Origin: Hyalella azteca
Lineage: Eukaryota; Arthropoda; Malacostraca; Amphipoda; Hyalellidae
DNA length: 64,000 bases
Direction: 5' to 3'
Assembly (NCBI RefSeq): GCF_000764305.2
Contig: NW_025932824.1
Coordinates: 1-64,000 of the forward strand
Part shown: positions 1 through 10,199 of the stretch, in pieces
How positions within the stretch are numbered: the first letter of the stretch is position 1
Layout of the letters: every line of letters begins with the position of its first letter
The notes under the pieces: model-generated
Database searches by the model: none
The model's input: the letters and a program-made list of their open reading frames with translations, nothing else
What the model was told of the DNA's origin: nothing
Made by a program: the position numbers and the translations under genes

Positions 1-1185
1 AGGGTCGTTTGCAAGGTAATGGAATCTGTTGTGAGGGATCGATTGATCGATCATTTGACTGTAAATAATCTCCTATCAGACTGTCAAAATGGCTTTATTG
101 CCGGTAGATCCTGCGACACTAACTTCTTGTCTACTCTGAATAAATGAACCCGCCTGCTGGAAGAAAGGGAGTCAGTAGATGCAGTGTACCTCGATTTTGC
201 CAAGGCATTTGACAGTGTCCAACAAGAGCGGCTGTTGCGGAAATTGCAGTCATTAGGAATTGAGAGTAATGTACTCAAATGGATCAGAAATTTTCTAGTA
301 GGAAGACGAAAGTGTGTCAGTATTAATGGGTCCGTATCAGACTGGGTTCAGTGCGCAGGAGCGTGCCACAAGGAAGCGTTCTCGGGCCTGTTTTTTTTTT
401 TTTGTTGCGTTTATAAACGATCTGCCAGAAGCTGTGTCTAGCGTGTGCTCGATGTATGCTGACGAGGCAAAAGTTTATAATACAGTGAAGAATACCTCGC
501 AAAAAGTACAGTTACAAGGTGATCTTGACAGGCTGGTTGACTGGGCTGATAGTGGCAGCTGCATGCGTTTTAACGCTAACAAAAGTAAAATAATCCGCCT
601 CGGCAAGAATAATGAACAGCAAGATTACAGTTTGAGAAGACATGGTTGCAACGACAGAGTGATGATGTCGAAGTCGACAATGGAAAAATATTTAAGAGTT
701 ATAAGAGTTAAGAAAATTATCTTGATAGTTTAGTTGACTGGGCTGATGCGTGGCAGCTGCGTTTCAATGCTGACAAGTGTAAAGTACTTCACCTCGGCAA
801 GAACAATGAACAGCAAGCTTACAGCATGAGAAGACACGGTTGCAACGAGAGGGTTATGATTGAGAAGTCTTGCGTGGAAAAAGATCTTGGAGTTTGGGTC
901 AACAGTTTTGGAGCTAAAATTTTCTAGGCATATTGAAACACAAGTTAATAAATCCAATAAACAGCTTGGGCTGATCAGACACTCCTACGAGCACCTAGAT
1001 ATAGGAATGATGAAGCTGTTGTTCACCTCTGTCGTGCGCCCGAACCTAGAGTTTCGAAACGTTGTGTGGTCACCGAGACTTGAAAAGGACAGAAATTTAG
1101 TTGAGAGTGTTCAAAGACGTGCAACAAGGATAATACCAGGATTAAAGGGCAAGTCTTATGAAGAAAGATTGAAGATTATGAAGCT
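1..1185 (+). mobile_element. Degenerate jockey/CR1-type LINE fragment (reverse transcriptase)
   Basis: Translated pieces match the reverse transcriptase of jockey/CR1-like non-LTR retrotransposons, including YLDFAKAFDSV (the palm aspartate block) and, later, VRPNLEF..VVWSPRLEKD typical of the LINE C-terminal region. The copy is dead. A TGA stop at 145-147 replaces the TGG of the sister copy at 23.3 kb. A T-run near 390-403 replaces ATTCTATTCG and shifts the frame. The catalytic YADD reads YADE near 460. About 190 bp around 520-720 recur, more LINE-like, at 720-890. It enters from outside the window on the left and stops abruptly at an adaptor junction. The family call is firm; the exact clade is not. 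Confidence 0.85.
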
Positions 1186-1222
1186 TGTCTCTTATACACA
1201 TCTAGATGTGTATAAGAGACAG
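1186..1222. other. Nextera mate-pair junction adaptor (assembly artefact)
   Basis: Two transposase mosaic ends face each other (TGTCTCTTATACACATCT then AGATGTGTATAAGAGACAG), lacking only the first C. This is the circularisation junction of a Nextera mate-pair library, not biological DNA. Its translation gives the familiar contaminant peptide SYTHLDVYKRQ. The LINE on the left is cut exactly here. Confidence 0.97.
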
Positions 1223-2117
1223 GTATAAGCCTGCATGCAAGGTCCACGTCCAGTTTCAGGACAGTTTCAAAAGAGTGATGAGCAGTTTGGCTGAATTTCT
1301 CCAGCCTAATAAAGAAATCGATTTCCATCGTATTTATACCTTATAACTGCTTATACGTGCAACTGATCGTATAATTGAACGAGATAATCTCCAAAACAAG
1401 TTAAACCCGACGACGAGTTAACCTACCCTCCCAGAAGAAATATGGTGAAACTTGAGTCTCATCAATCATCATCAAAAACAACTCGCAGAAATCTCACATT
1501 GCATCACTGTCGTGATTGAACATGTTTTTGCCTTGGTTATAGTTAAGCGATGGTTAAACCTCGAAAAGCAACGTTGATATAATTATTTAATTCAAATTCT
1601 GAACCACCTTCTCCCGCCTCATAAATTGGCACAACCGCGCTGAAACAATTATTTGCTCTCATGCTTTTATTGTTATTACCAAAAATATGGAAATAATCAA
1701 CACTCGATCAGAAATCACTATTTGCAGTTTAGGTGCATCAGTAACGACTTCCATTCTTTTGTTGCTAGCACACCGTCTACTTGAGTTATCTGCTCCGAGA
1801 TTGTCATCCTCTACCTCCATAATGCTGTCTCCTCGCTATCATTTATCTCTACAATCTTAATTTACAGCAGAATTATACGTGAAAAGCTTCGCGACAATCT
1901 AGTTCGAATAGGAATTTATCAACTCTTCCATATATTTGTAGCTATCTAAGGTTTCATTGTTTTTATGAGAGTAGCATTGCAAAGCCCGAACGTGTTCTCA
2001 TGAATAATATCCCTTTAATTTTCACGATATTTCAAAATACTTCAATAACTGTGGTCCAAAAAATTGACCGAAGGAAGTGAATGACGTGGTAATTATAATG
2101 AGCAACATTTTTTCCAG
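1223..2117. other. No gene recognised; AT-rich, presumably intron plus intergenic
   Basis: No sustained open frame and no recognisable repeat. The right end runs into the polypyrimidine/AG acceptor (TTTTTTCCAG, 2108-2117) of the next exon, so at least its last part is probably intron. Confidence 0.4.
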
Positions 2118-2732
2118 AAGGCGGAAGAACGAGCAAAGGCGGAAGAACGCGCCTTTGAACAAGCAAAGGCGGCAGAACGAGCAAAGGCGGAAGAACGCGC
2201 CGTTGAACTAGCAAAGGCGGCAGAACGAGTAAAGGCGGAAGAACTCGCCTTTGAACGTGCAAAGGCGGCAGAACGAGCAAAGGCGGAAGAACGAGCAAAG
2301 GCGGAAGAACGAGCAAAGGCGGAAGAACGAGCAAAGGCGGAAGAACGAGCAAAGGCGGAAGAACGCGCCTTTGAACGAGAAAAGGCGGCAGAACGAGCAA
2401 AGGCGGAAGAACGCGCCTTTGAACTAGCAAAGGCGGCAGAACGACTAGAGGCGAAAGAACGCGCCTTTGAACGAGCAAAGGCTGAAGAACGAGCAAAGGC
2501 GGAAGAACGAGCAGAGGCGGAAGAACGAGCAAAGGCGGAAGAACGCGCCTTTGAACTAGCAAAGGCGGCAGAACGACTAGAGGCGAAAGAACGCGCCTTT
2601 GAACGAGCAAAGGCTGCAGAACGAGCAAAGGCGGAAGAGGTTGAAGAGAAATCCACATTGGAAGGAGTTTTGGATGTTCTTGAAGTTGCTGGCCGAATTA
2701 TCCTCACGCCTTTCACGGGGCTTTTTCGCTGA
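2118..2732 (+). CDS. Terminal exon encoding an Ala/Glu/Lys/Arg hexad-repeat helix
   Basis: The exon opens after a good acceptor (TTTTTTCCAG) and stays open for 204 codons to TGA at 2730-2732. Residues 1-~174 are reiterations of AKAEER and AKAAER, interspersed with AFE(R/Q/L) units. This composition predicts a long charged single alpha helix or coiled coil. The last ~30 residues are not repetitive (EEVEEKSTLEGVLDVLEVAG then a short hydrophobic end, ..TPFTGLFR). Repeat units are multiples of three (mostly 18 bp), so unit gain or loss keeps the frame. There is no ATG, so it must be spliced to upstream exons, which I could not find. Adaptor junctions at 1186 and 3161 bracket it, so the rest of the gene may be elsewhere. 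Function unknown. The long minus-strand frames here are antisense shadows. Confidence 0.55.
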   Translation, partial: KAEERAKAEERAFEQAKAAERAKAEERAVELAKAAERVKAEELAFERAKAAERAKAEERAKAEERAKAEERAKAEERAKAEERAFEREKAAERAKAEERAFELAKAAERLEAKERAFERAKAEERAKAEERAEAEERAKAEERAFELAKAAERLEAKERAFERAKAAERAKAEEVEEKSTLEGVLDVLEVAGRIILTPFTGLFR

Positions 2733-3160
2733 TGAAGTCGGTAAGGAAGTAGGAGGGACTTCAGCGGACTAAATTTCCGCTACAGCTTCCCAACGCAGGC
2801 CTTCGCAGTAGTTCCCATGATCGCGATGAGAGGTCACGCTCGTTATATGCCAAGCAAGCGAGTAAAGGATAAACAGTAAAAACAATGATAACTTCATTTG
2901 AAAGATTTGTTTCGTCGGATGAAATGAAGCAAGGTGGGATCAATATTTTGCAAATGACACTTTAAAGCAAAGTTCGACTTTCTCCTAATTTATGCGCATT
3001 CAGAGGAGGGTTAGGAGATTTATTTTTTCTGGAAGACTCACCAGGTGTGAAAAATGGTGATTCAGATTTATTACACTTCTCTTTATGTAAGAGGATTACA
3101 TGCGAGCGATCTGCGTTAGTTCTCAACTTTTATATATTTACACCACGCAACGATACCATG
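2733..3160. other. No gene recognised; possible 3' untranslated region
   Basis: Unique-looking sequence downstream of the 2118-2732 exon. No clear poly(A) signal was picked out before the adaptor at 3161. Confidence 0.3.
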
Positions 3161-3198
3161 CTGTCTCTTATACACATCTAGATGTGTATAAGAGACAG
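3161..3198. other. Nextera mate-pair junction adaptor (assembly artefact)
   Basis: A complete 38-bp palindromic junction: CTGTCTCTTATACACATCT followed by its reverse complement. A single N lies at 3205, just to the right, another sign of poor assembly. Confidence 0.98.
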
Positions 3199-3477
3199 CT
3201 GCACNCAAACTTTAAAAAATGTTATGTTAAGGAGTGTGAATTACTTATATGGTGATTAACAAGCAATAATTATTATGATAATATATTATCTAATCCTTAT
3301 ATTATGATTGCAATGACTAACTAACAATTGTATGGAATTATACTATTCGTGCTAATATACCCGGACCTCCCGATCTCATGATAATAAAGTTATAATATTA
3401 GATCGGTGGAGCCTAATTAAATAAATTGTGATTGAATTTTCATGGTTATCATTATAACGGAGTTGAAATCGTTGACG

Positions 3478-3670
3478 CTCCGCGTATGAACGCCTTCAAG
3501 AACCGACTTGACGAAGCTATGCAGGAGCATATGTTCAGTCTTAACATGCCTAGCACCTTACGGACCACGGGTTCATAAGGCTGGATCCCTTGTGAATCAA
3601 GTCACGAAAAATTCGTTTAACCGTTATGCGAACACTGTACTTCAGTGCCGACACTTCTATTCTATTCTGG
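3478..3670 (+). mobile_element. LINE 3' end fragment with (TTCTA)n tail
   Basis: The translation contains NAFKNRLDEAMQEHMFSLNM, the LINE C-terminal end. The 3' UTR signature (CTTGTGAATCAAGTCACGAAAA) and a TTCTATTCTATTCTGG tail follow, as in the copy ending at 23712. It is severely 5'-truncated. Confidence 0.75.
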
Positions 3671-3835
3671 AACATCACTCGTAGGAAAATTTCAGGTCCG
3701 GCATCTTGGCTGTAATTTGCTCTGCGATGTAGCGTTATATTTCGTTCACATTTTCCCCGTGATGTCTTCCTTTCACGACCCTCTCTCTCCTGGAAAACGA
3801 TAAATATATCAGTATATAAAAATATATTTAAACAG

Positions 3836-4078
3836 GATGGCCCAGTGGCTATAGTTTAGAGTACCAAGATTGTGGTAGAGAGGTATTGGTTCGATCTCAG
3901 CTACCTGCGACAGTTTATGGCCAGAATCAGCAATGAAGCCGGGCGGTTAAGCAAAGCAAAATTGAAGCAGTGAGTTGCGTGTTCGAGATTGCAACAAACT
4001 GTGAATGTTCGCAATGTTTAGGATCGTCGACATTTTAAACGGCCTAATAAACGCTGAACCCGCTATTATTATATACAC
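3836..4078 (+). mobile_element. tRNA-derived SINE copy
   Basis: It starts with a pol III A box (TGGCCCAGTGG) and has a degraded B box (GGTTCGATCTC) about 45 bp on, then the shared body and a CGCTATTATTA tail. It is the same family as the cleaner copy at 21891-22148. Its right half forms part of the inverted-repeat arm 3947-4640. Confidence 0.75.
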
Positions 4079-4640
4079 TTGTATATACTTGTGTAGAAAT
4101 GTAAGATTAGAGATCGGAATAACCTTGCCGATCTCAACTAGAAATTTCACAACTGCTTGCAGGTTGCGAACCCACAACTCATTGCTCAAATTTTGCTGAT
4201 CATAACCACTCGCCCACCCTTGAGCGACAACAAAACCTGAATTGGAATATAATTTTCTGTAGTTTAGCATTTATTCATTTTCTGAAACGGTGCAGCCAAA
4301 AAAACGTCAGACGTCAGTTTATAACAATGTTTTTACAACAAACAACATTAAACGAGTGAAATTTTTTAGGATTATTTCCAAATAAGGAAGAATATTGAAA
4401 TATTATATAGAGTCTAATGTTAAAATAAAACTATGATGTTCCAGAGATTTATCCCAACATTTCTAATATATTGGCACATTTTCCATGCGAACACTGAAAC
4501 GATCCTACATATATAAGCCCATGTTAAAAAGGCCGATTTTTAGATCTCCTCTGAACAGAAGTGATGAAAAGTAAGAGAATTGGTAACAGGCCATGGGCCT
4601 ATTACTGCTGTGACGACACCTCTATTCTATTCTACCCTTT
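3947..4640 (+). repeat. Left arm of a ~0.7-kb inverted repeat
   Basis: This segment reads, with scattered substitutions and small indels, as the reverse complement of 8160-8850. Exact anchors include the blocks around TTATAACAATGTTTTTACAA (~4320) and AGATCTCCTCTGAACAGAAG (~4544). The arm is composite: SINE 3' half, a second tRNA-SINE (4086-4245, minus), unassigned AT-rich DNA, then a LINE 3' end with a TTCTA tail (4540-4640). Confidence 0.85.
4086..4245 (-). mobile_element. Second, shorter tRNA-SINE family copy
   Basis: On the minus strand it carries an A-box-like TGGGCGAGTGGTTA and a B-box-like GGGTTCGCAACC, followed by a short body ending near a TACACAAGTATATAC stretch. Its partner is at about 8560-8700 on the plus strand, within the other inverted-repeat arm. 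Confidence 0.6.
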
Positions 4641-5189
4641 AATTTTATATTATATTGTATTATATTATAATATATTATATTTATATATGTTATGAAGATG
4701 GAGTCTTACTTATCCTTCACGAACTTAGTCAACAAATCCCTGTCTTCAGGTTCAGGTACAAATACTATATGCTAAGTCCGGAGGCGCGTAAACGTGCCTC
4801 CAGGACAAATGCGTTGTCGTGAAGCAACTAATGCTTCGCTATTGGTGTAACTGTCGTCCGAAGTTATAATGTGCTTATTTTAATTTAAATTACGATATTT
4901 GTAAGTGTGATTGATTGCATTGAAATTATTAACTCAGGCTAGGCAACAATACTTTTCTCATTTACATGTATGATTTTTGTGATTTTAGAAGCCAAATCTG
5001 TTCTTTAAATAAATAAATAAATAGCGGGTTCAGCGTTTATTAGGCCGTAGGCCTGTCGCCGATTCTGAACATCGCAGAATTGAAATCATATCAAATGAAA
5101 TTATTCGAATTGAAACTTTAGTTCAATTTAAGTCATTGTATTTAATACGAGCCATTCGATCACTGTTTTTTATTCTCCTTGTAATGCTT
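4641..5189. other. AT-rich spacer with SINE 3' fragment at 5017-5085 (minus)
   Basis: No gene. At 5017-5085 there is a truncated minus-strand SINE 3' end (AGCGGGTTCAGCGTTTATTAG followed by CGTAGGCCTGTCGCCGATTC), preceded by an AAATAAATAAATA tail. Confidence 0.6.
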
Positions 5190-5980
5190 AATCTGCGTCT
5201 TAATTATTCGTCAGGTAATCTTTACCAATAATAAAATATTGATAATAAAAACTCACTTTTCTGTTATACTGAACTTAAAATGTAGGCTGAACACTCACAG
5301 AAATGATGACATTTTGTCCAAATAGCGATGCACTTGTTGCCTTTGTATGGGTCATCCTGACACAGTTTGGCCCGGCATAAGGGTATATCTGTGCTACGCC
5401 CAGAGAGTGTGTCACCATTTAGACAATATGAGCCGTTTATTTCTCGGAGTCCACAGTAACATAACGGGATTTTTCAGACATCGCTGAGCAACCTCATCAC
5501 CGAACAGACGCATTAATTGTTTACTGTAGAATTATGCACTTATATTTGTATTGTGACTTAATAATTCACTTCCATTCTCATATATGGTGAGTAATCACAA
5601 TGAAAGTATTGAAAATGTAAAGGAAATATGAAGTTACGATATTTTTCAGGTGAAAACTGAAAATTTACCACAATTTTGGTCTCTTATATTCGCGGAATGA
5701 TTTCGAAACAACTTCTAGCCATCGATGAGACATTTCCGCGCTCCCCGCCATCCCCGTTTGCGCTCGAAGAGTTTTCTTTAACGAAACAAGCCGCTAGAAA
5801 CGAGCAAACTTTAATTGCTGTCGAATGGACAATTTTGTCGTGAAAAACAGGAGTCTCGCTATCAAAACTCAATCTCGAGTAGCAGTCTAGGTACACGTAC
5901 GTTGCGGCCTAAGTACACGTAGCGGCCTAAGTACACGTAGCAGAATAAGTACACAAAGCAGTCTATACACGTGCGATTGA
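5190..5980 (+). repeat. Direct-repeat block, copy A
   Basis: It is repeated at 6470-7510 (copy B). Shared landmarks are TCAGGTAATCTTTACCAATA, GGTCATCCTGACACAGTTTG, the TAACGGGATTTTTCAGACAT block, and a terminal minisatellite of the CACGTAGCGGCCTAAGTA type. The offset is about 1.3 kb. It contains no coding frame I can support. Confidence 0.8.
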
Positions 5981-6195
5981 TGACCAGAGAATTAGTTGAC
6001 TTATATTATCAGGGAGTGGAACTTTTCTTCAGATGACGGCAGATAAAAAGGCAAGTTTCAGGAAGTAGTTTTTCTTTATTAACGACGTTTCGAATGCAAC
6101 AAACATTCATTTTCAAGTTAGAGGAAGCATTAAACATTGAAATTTTGGTGGAAATAAGTACATAATATAAGTAAATAGGATACAACAGTAAAATT

Positions 6196-6229
6196 TTGGA
6201 CCAAAAATTACTCAAATCTCTGTCAAATC

Positions 6230-6304
<75 letters not shown>

Positions 6305-6468
6305 GTTCCTCGAGTTCGTCGGACCAAGAAGAGAACGGCGATGAACTCCCAAGCAATGAATACGAGTGGTTTTCCTGCGATGAAAACAACAAGTGGATAA
6401 TGTATGGCCAAATTAGTTCTCGGAATGATGCAAATTGTATTCCTTTCCAAGGTTCCTTCACCTTCTAA
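6196..6468 (+). other. (GCA)24 microsatellite with flanking open frame
   Basis: A perfect GCA/CAG run spans 6232-6303 (24 units). It sits in a frame with no ATG (first usable codon TTG at 6196): a poly-Ala run, then a Ser/Asp/Glu-rich segment and EYEWFSCDENNKW before a stop at 6466. A spliced exon cannot be excluded because the segment after the run is acidic and unique. However, no acceptor is convincing, and the frame ends where repeat copy B begins. The microsatellite is certain; coding status is not. Confidence 0.5.
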
Positions 6469-6469
6469 T

Positions 6470-7510
6470 AATTAGTCTGCGTCTAAATTATTCGTCAGGT
6501 AATCTTTACCAATAATAAAATATTGATAATAAAAAACTCACTTTTCCTTTCGGGAAAAGTTCAGTTGGCCTTCCTAGGCTGAAGTCTCAAGGCTTACAGA
6601 ATCTGAAATGTATTCTAAACACTCACAGAAATGAAGACATTTTGTCCAAATAGCGATGCACTTGTCGCTTTTGTATGGGTCATCCTGACACAGTTTGGCC
6701 CGGCATAAGGGTATATCAGTGCTACGCCCAGAAAGTGTCACCATTTAGACAAATGAGCCGTTTATTTTTCGGAGTCTACAGTAACATAACGGGATTTTTC
6801 AGACATCGCTGAGCAACCTCATCACCGAACAGACACATTAATTTTTAACTGTAGAATTATGCATTTAAATTTGTATTGTGACTTAATAATTCACCTCAAT
6901 CCTCATTTATGGCGAGTAATCACGATGAAAGTATTGAAAATGTAAAGGAAATACGAGGTTATGACATTTTTCAGGTAAAAATTTAAAATTAATCAATTAA
7001 TGAAAATAAAAATTAGTAAATTTTGGAGTATTGAATTCGCGGAATGATTTCGAAACGATATCTAGCGGCCGATGAGACATTTTATGTGGTGCATTGCGCT
7101 CAAGGTTTTCTTTAACGAGGTAAGCCGCTAGAAACGAGCGAATTTCAATTGCTGTTGAACGGACAATTTTGTCGTGGAAAGCAGAGGTCCTATACTATCA
7201 AAACTTGCTCAACTACATGTAGCAGTCTAAGTACACGTAGCGGCCTAAGTACAAGTAGCAGAATATGTACACAAAGCAGTCTAAGTACACGTAACAGCCC
7301 AAGTATACGTAGCGGCCTAAGTACACATAGCAGAATAATTTAATTATGTAGCAGAATAAGTACACAAAGCAGTCTAAGTACACGTAGCGGCCTAGGTACA
7401 CGTAGCAGAATAATTTAATTATGTAGCAGAATAAGTACACAAAGCCTAAGGCAGTCTAGGACACGTAGCGGTTTAAGTACACGTAGCGGCCTAAGTACAC
7501 GTAGCAGCCG
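6470..7510 (+). repeat. Direct-repeat block, copy B, with 18-bp minisatellite
   Basis: Second copy of the block at 5190-5980. From about 7215 to 7505 it ends in a degenerate minisatellite with an 18-bp unit close to GCGGCCTAAGTACACGTA, alternating with AGCAGAATAAGTACACAA. This is longer than in copy A (5881-5975). Short frames across it on both strands come from the repeat. Confidence 0.8.
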
Positions 7511-8159
7511 ATTTCTCGCCTGCATGTGATTGGTGGGTTTAGGTGTAAAAGCCGTCTGTGATTGGCTGACGGAGTTACGAACTCGTAAATATATTTTTAT
7601 TTTTAATGCGTTCGGTCGCGACAAACTGGAACTACTGCAATGTCTGAACTGCCACAAAACACCTCGCTCTTGAATACATTATTACTGAACAGCAGGGAAC
7701 AGGAGTTATTTTCTTTTTAAATTGAAACTTTTTAATTTTTCTCGAGAGACTCGCAGTCTTTTTACGGCTGATATCTTATAAGATAACTCGCAGTCTTTTT
7801 TACGATTGATATCATGTAAGAAATTTGCTTGGTTGATATAGGCGTTATTGCTGTTATGCGTAATAACAAGAAATTTTGTTCGACTCATTGAAAAAACATA
7901 TAGGAAGATTGTTACTAAAAGTATGTTTTGTAATGATACTAAAATTAGTTAGTGTCATTATAAAGCTTTGGCATTGACTGACTGATATTCGTACGAGGAG
8001 TAATCTACGTAATGCTTTTTGTACCAGATGCAGTCGGCCTAATATTAATTAATATATGTTAGGCCGAGGGGGCAGTGGGCCTAATGCTATTCGTACGGCG
8101 TGTAGGTGAATAACGGCATGGAATGTAAATAATAAAATGGTTTATGAAGTAATATAATA
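7511..8159. other. No gene recognised
   Basis: AT-rich. A small direct repeat (AACTCGCAGTCTTTTT at about 7746 and 7786) is the only structure noticed. Confidence 0.35.
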
Positions 8160-8850
8160 GAATAGAAAAAGTGTCGGCGCTGCAGTAATAGGCCCATGGT
8201 CTGTTGCCAATTCTATTACTTTTCTTCACTTCTGTTCAGAGGAGATCTAACAACCGCTTCAGTGTTTGTATGGAGAAAGTACCACTATATTAAAAATGTT
8301 AGGACGAATCTCTATAACATTATAGTTTTATTGTAACATTTAACCCTATATATTAATTCAATTTTTTGCCATATTTGGAAATAATACTAAAAACTTTCAC
8401 TCATCAAAAGTTGTTTGTTGTAAAAACATTGTTATAGACTTACGTCTGAGTTTTTATTTGCTATACCATTTCAGAAATTGAATGAATTATAACGTTACAG
8501 AAAATATATAAATAAAATATCCAGTTAAATTATAGAAAATTATATTCCAATTCCGGTCTTGTTGTCGCTCAGGGGTGGGCGAGTGGTTAAGATGGGCAAA
8601 ATATGCGCAATGAGTTGTGGGTTCGCAACCTGCAAGCAGTTGTGAAATTTCTAGTTGTGATCAACAACGTTATCCCGATCTCTAATCTTACACTTCTACA
8701 CATAAGTGTATATAATAATAACGGGTTCAGCGTTTATTAGGCCGTTTTAAATGTCGACCATCCTAAACATTGCGAACATTCACAGTTTGCTGCAGTCTCG
8801 AACACGCAAATCACTGCTTCAATTTTGCTTTTCTTAACCGCATAGTTCAT
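8160..8850 (-). repeat. Right arm of the ~0.7-kb inverted repeat
   Basis: Reverse complement of 3947-4640 with similar divergence throughout. It includes a LINE 3' end (8160-8250, minus), the second SINE (8560-8700, plus) and a tRNA-SINE 3' half (8704-8845, minus). About 3.5 kb separates the arms. Confidence 0.85.
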
Positions 8851-9625
8851 AGGCAGATTGTTCAATGCCCGTTATCAGGCAATGCACTGTCATCACAATA
8901 TCAAGCATGCAGTTTCATCCGAACTCATAGCGACCTGAGCATTTAATAAAATGCTTGTAGGCCCTGAATGCATAACCAAAAGTTCATCTGTTGCTATTTC
9001 TGCCAATTAACAGCTTACGTATTAGTTATGTGTGTTATGACAATAAATTTATCTCTTGGAGCTACAAGCATTACTTTTCTACTGCCACGTACTTATCAAG
9101 TATTTTTCTGCTCTTGCACCCCTTAAACATATTTCCATGCCTTCAAGCATCCTGAGATTTTTAGAGATTGTCAAATTTCGTCACATTTCGTTCGATCATA
9201 TGCCTTGACAAACGTACGCATGTACATACATCGATGCCATCTGATGAGCGGGAGATGGTCATGGTTCGCTCAAATAACAGCGTCTGCCTAAAGAAGTCTG
9301 GCCAGCTTCTTTTTTCTGCCTGATTTCGTATATTCGGCCTATCGGGCAATCGACTCCTGTAATCGGCTCGTGAATAGTCGCTGGATGCAGTTAGGTGGCC
9401 TATAGGCGCGTGATTCGCCCCTAAGCCGAATATAATGTCACTGAGCCAGTGGCTGACAGGCATCAAAACTTTGATAGGGTATGTTTGAGATTGAATGAAA
9501 TAAGTTATTACATAACTTTTCCTCAGTTCAAATTTCATCCCACGTGAAGCTGTGATTTCATATTGCTCTAATTGTTCCCGAATTTTCTACTAACAACATA
9601 AATTTTATTGTCCCAGCGAGCTCAC
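8851..9625. other. No further exon recognised downstream of the atlastin-like exon
   Basis: I looked on the minus strand for the next atlastin-family segment and found none. A 125-codon minus frame at 9161-9538 has no recognisable domain and is probably chance. Part of this stretch is presumably intron. Confidence 0.3.
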
Positions 9626-9747
9626 GATTTATTCGGCCATCAAAGTCTTCATCCTCGATGGCACGCATGCCAATGTGCGGCATGAGGCAGCACTCCAGGT
9701 CCTCGAAACTGGTGGAGGCCTTTTCAAAGCCGCTTGTGTGCCGGCTC
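9626..9747 (-). CDS. Single exon of an atlastin/GBP-family GTPase (partial)
   Basis: Read on the minus strand, a 122-bp exon lies between an acceptor (CCCAATATGCAG) and a donor (AAATC|GTGAGC). It encodes 40 residues including SFEDLECCLMPHIG and DEDFDGRIN. This matches the segment of atlastin-type dynamin-like GTPases (ER membrane fusion) where a Phe-x-x-x-x-Cys-x-Leu-Met-Pro-His-Pro-Gly block precedes a Phe-Asp-Gly-Arg/Lys block, after the GTPase core. The proline after His is Ile here. Entry leaves one base and exit one base of split codons. No neighbouring atlastin exons were found, so it is either part of a gene with very long introns or a fragment mis-joined in this low-quality region. 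The family assignment is from memory of the motif. Confidence 0.5.
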
Positions 9748-10061
9748 CTGCATATTGGGTTTAGATTAAAACGGGAATTGATGACAAGCACTAATCTGTC
9801 ACTTTGTCATCGCATGCAATTAAAAACTATAGCTCATATTTTCTTCGAATAACTCACTACAATATTTGAGATGTTGCTTCCAATTACTATACTATCATTT
9901 ACACCCGAATAGAGACTTTAAACTCGGTCTCCGCAAGTCGGCACTTCACCAGTACAGAATAAATGATGAAAGACTCTTCCAACATAGCTGCACCCGAAAT
10001 TCTATCAATTTGAAATTTTATCAGCAACAGAAACATCAGTGGTTATCAGCAACAGATGGAG
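9748..10061. other. No gene recognised
   Basis: Presumed intron or intergenic DNA upstream of the minus-strand exon. The plus-strand frame at 9866-10072 shows no domain. Confidence 0.3.
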
Positions 10062-10159
10062 TGAGAATGTGACTGGAGTGAGAGTGTGACTGGAGTGAGA
10101 GTGTGACTGGAGTGAGAGTGTGACTGGAGAGAGAGTGTGACTGGAGTGAGAGTGTGACN
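10062..10159 (+). repeat. 17-bp minisatellite ending in an N
   Basis: About six tandem copies of TGACTGGAGTGAGAGTG. The array breaks at a single N (10159) and unrelated sequence follows, so the array has probably been collapsed. Confidence 0.9.
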
Positions 10160-10199
10160 GAATATTTGCGGCCACGCACTATTATAGTAAATGTGCTAT

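Noticed and set aside
860..1228. 122-codon frame ending SYTHLDVYKRQ
   Set aside because: The end is translated adaptor; the start is a frame-shifted LINE remnant.
2032..2716. Two ~207-codon minus-strand frames rich in Leu/Pro/Val or Ser/Ala/Arg
   Set aside because: Antisense shadows of the AKAEER repeat; the plus strand has the splice acceptor, the unique C-terminus and the natural stop.
6223..6461. Poly-Cys and poly-Ala minus-strand frames
   Set aside because: Opposite-strand reading of the GCA microsatellite.
9161..9538. 125-codon minus-strand frame
   Set aside because: No domain or splice support, and it does not continue the atlastin-like exon.
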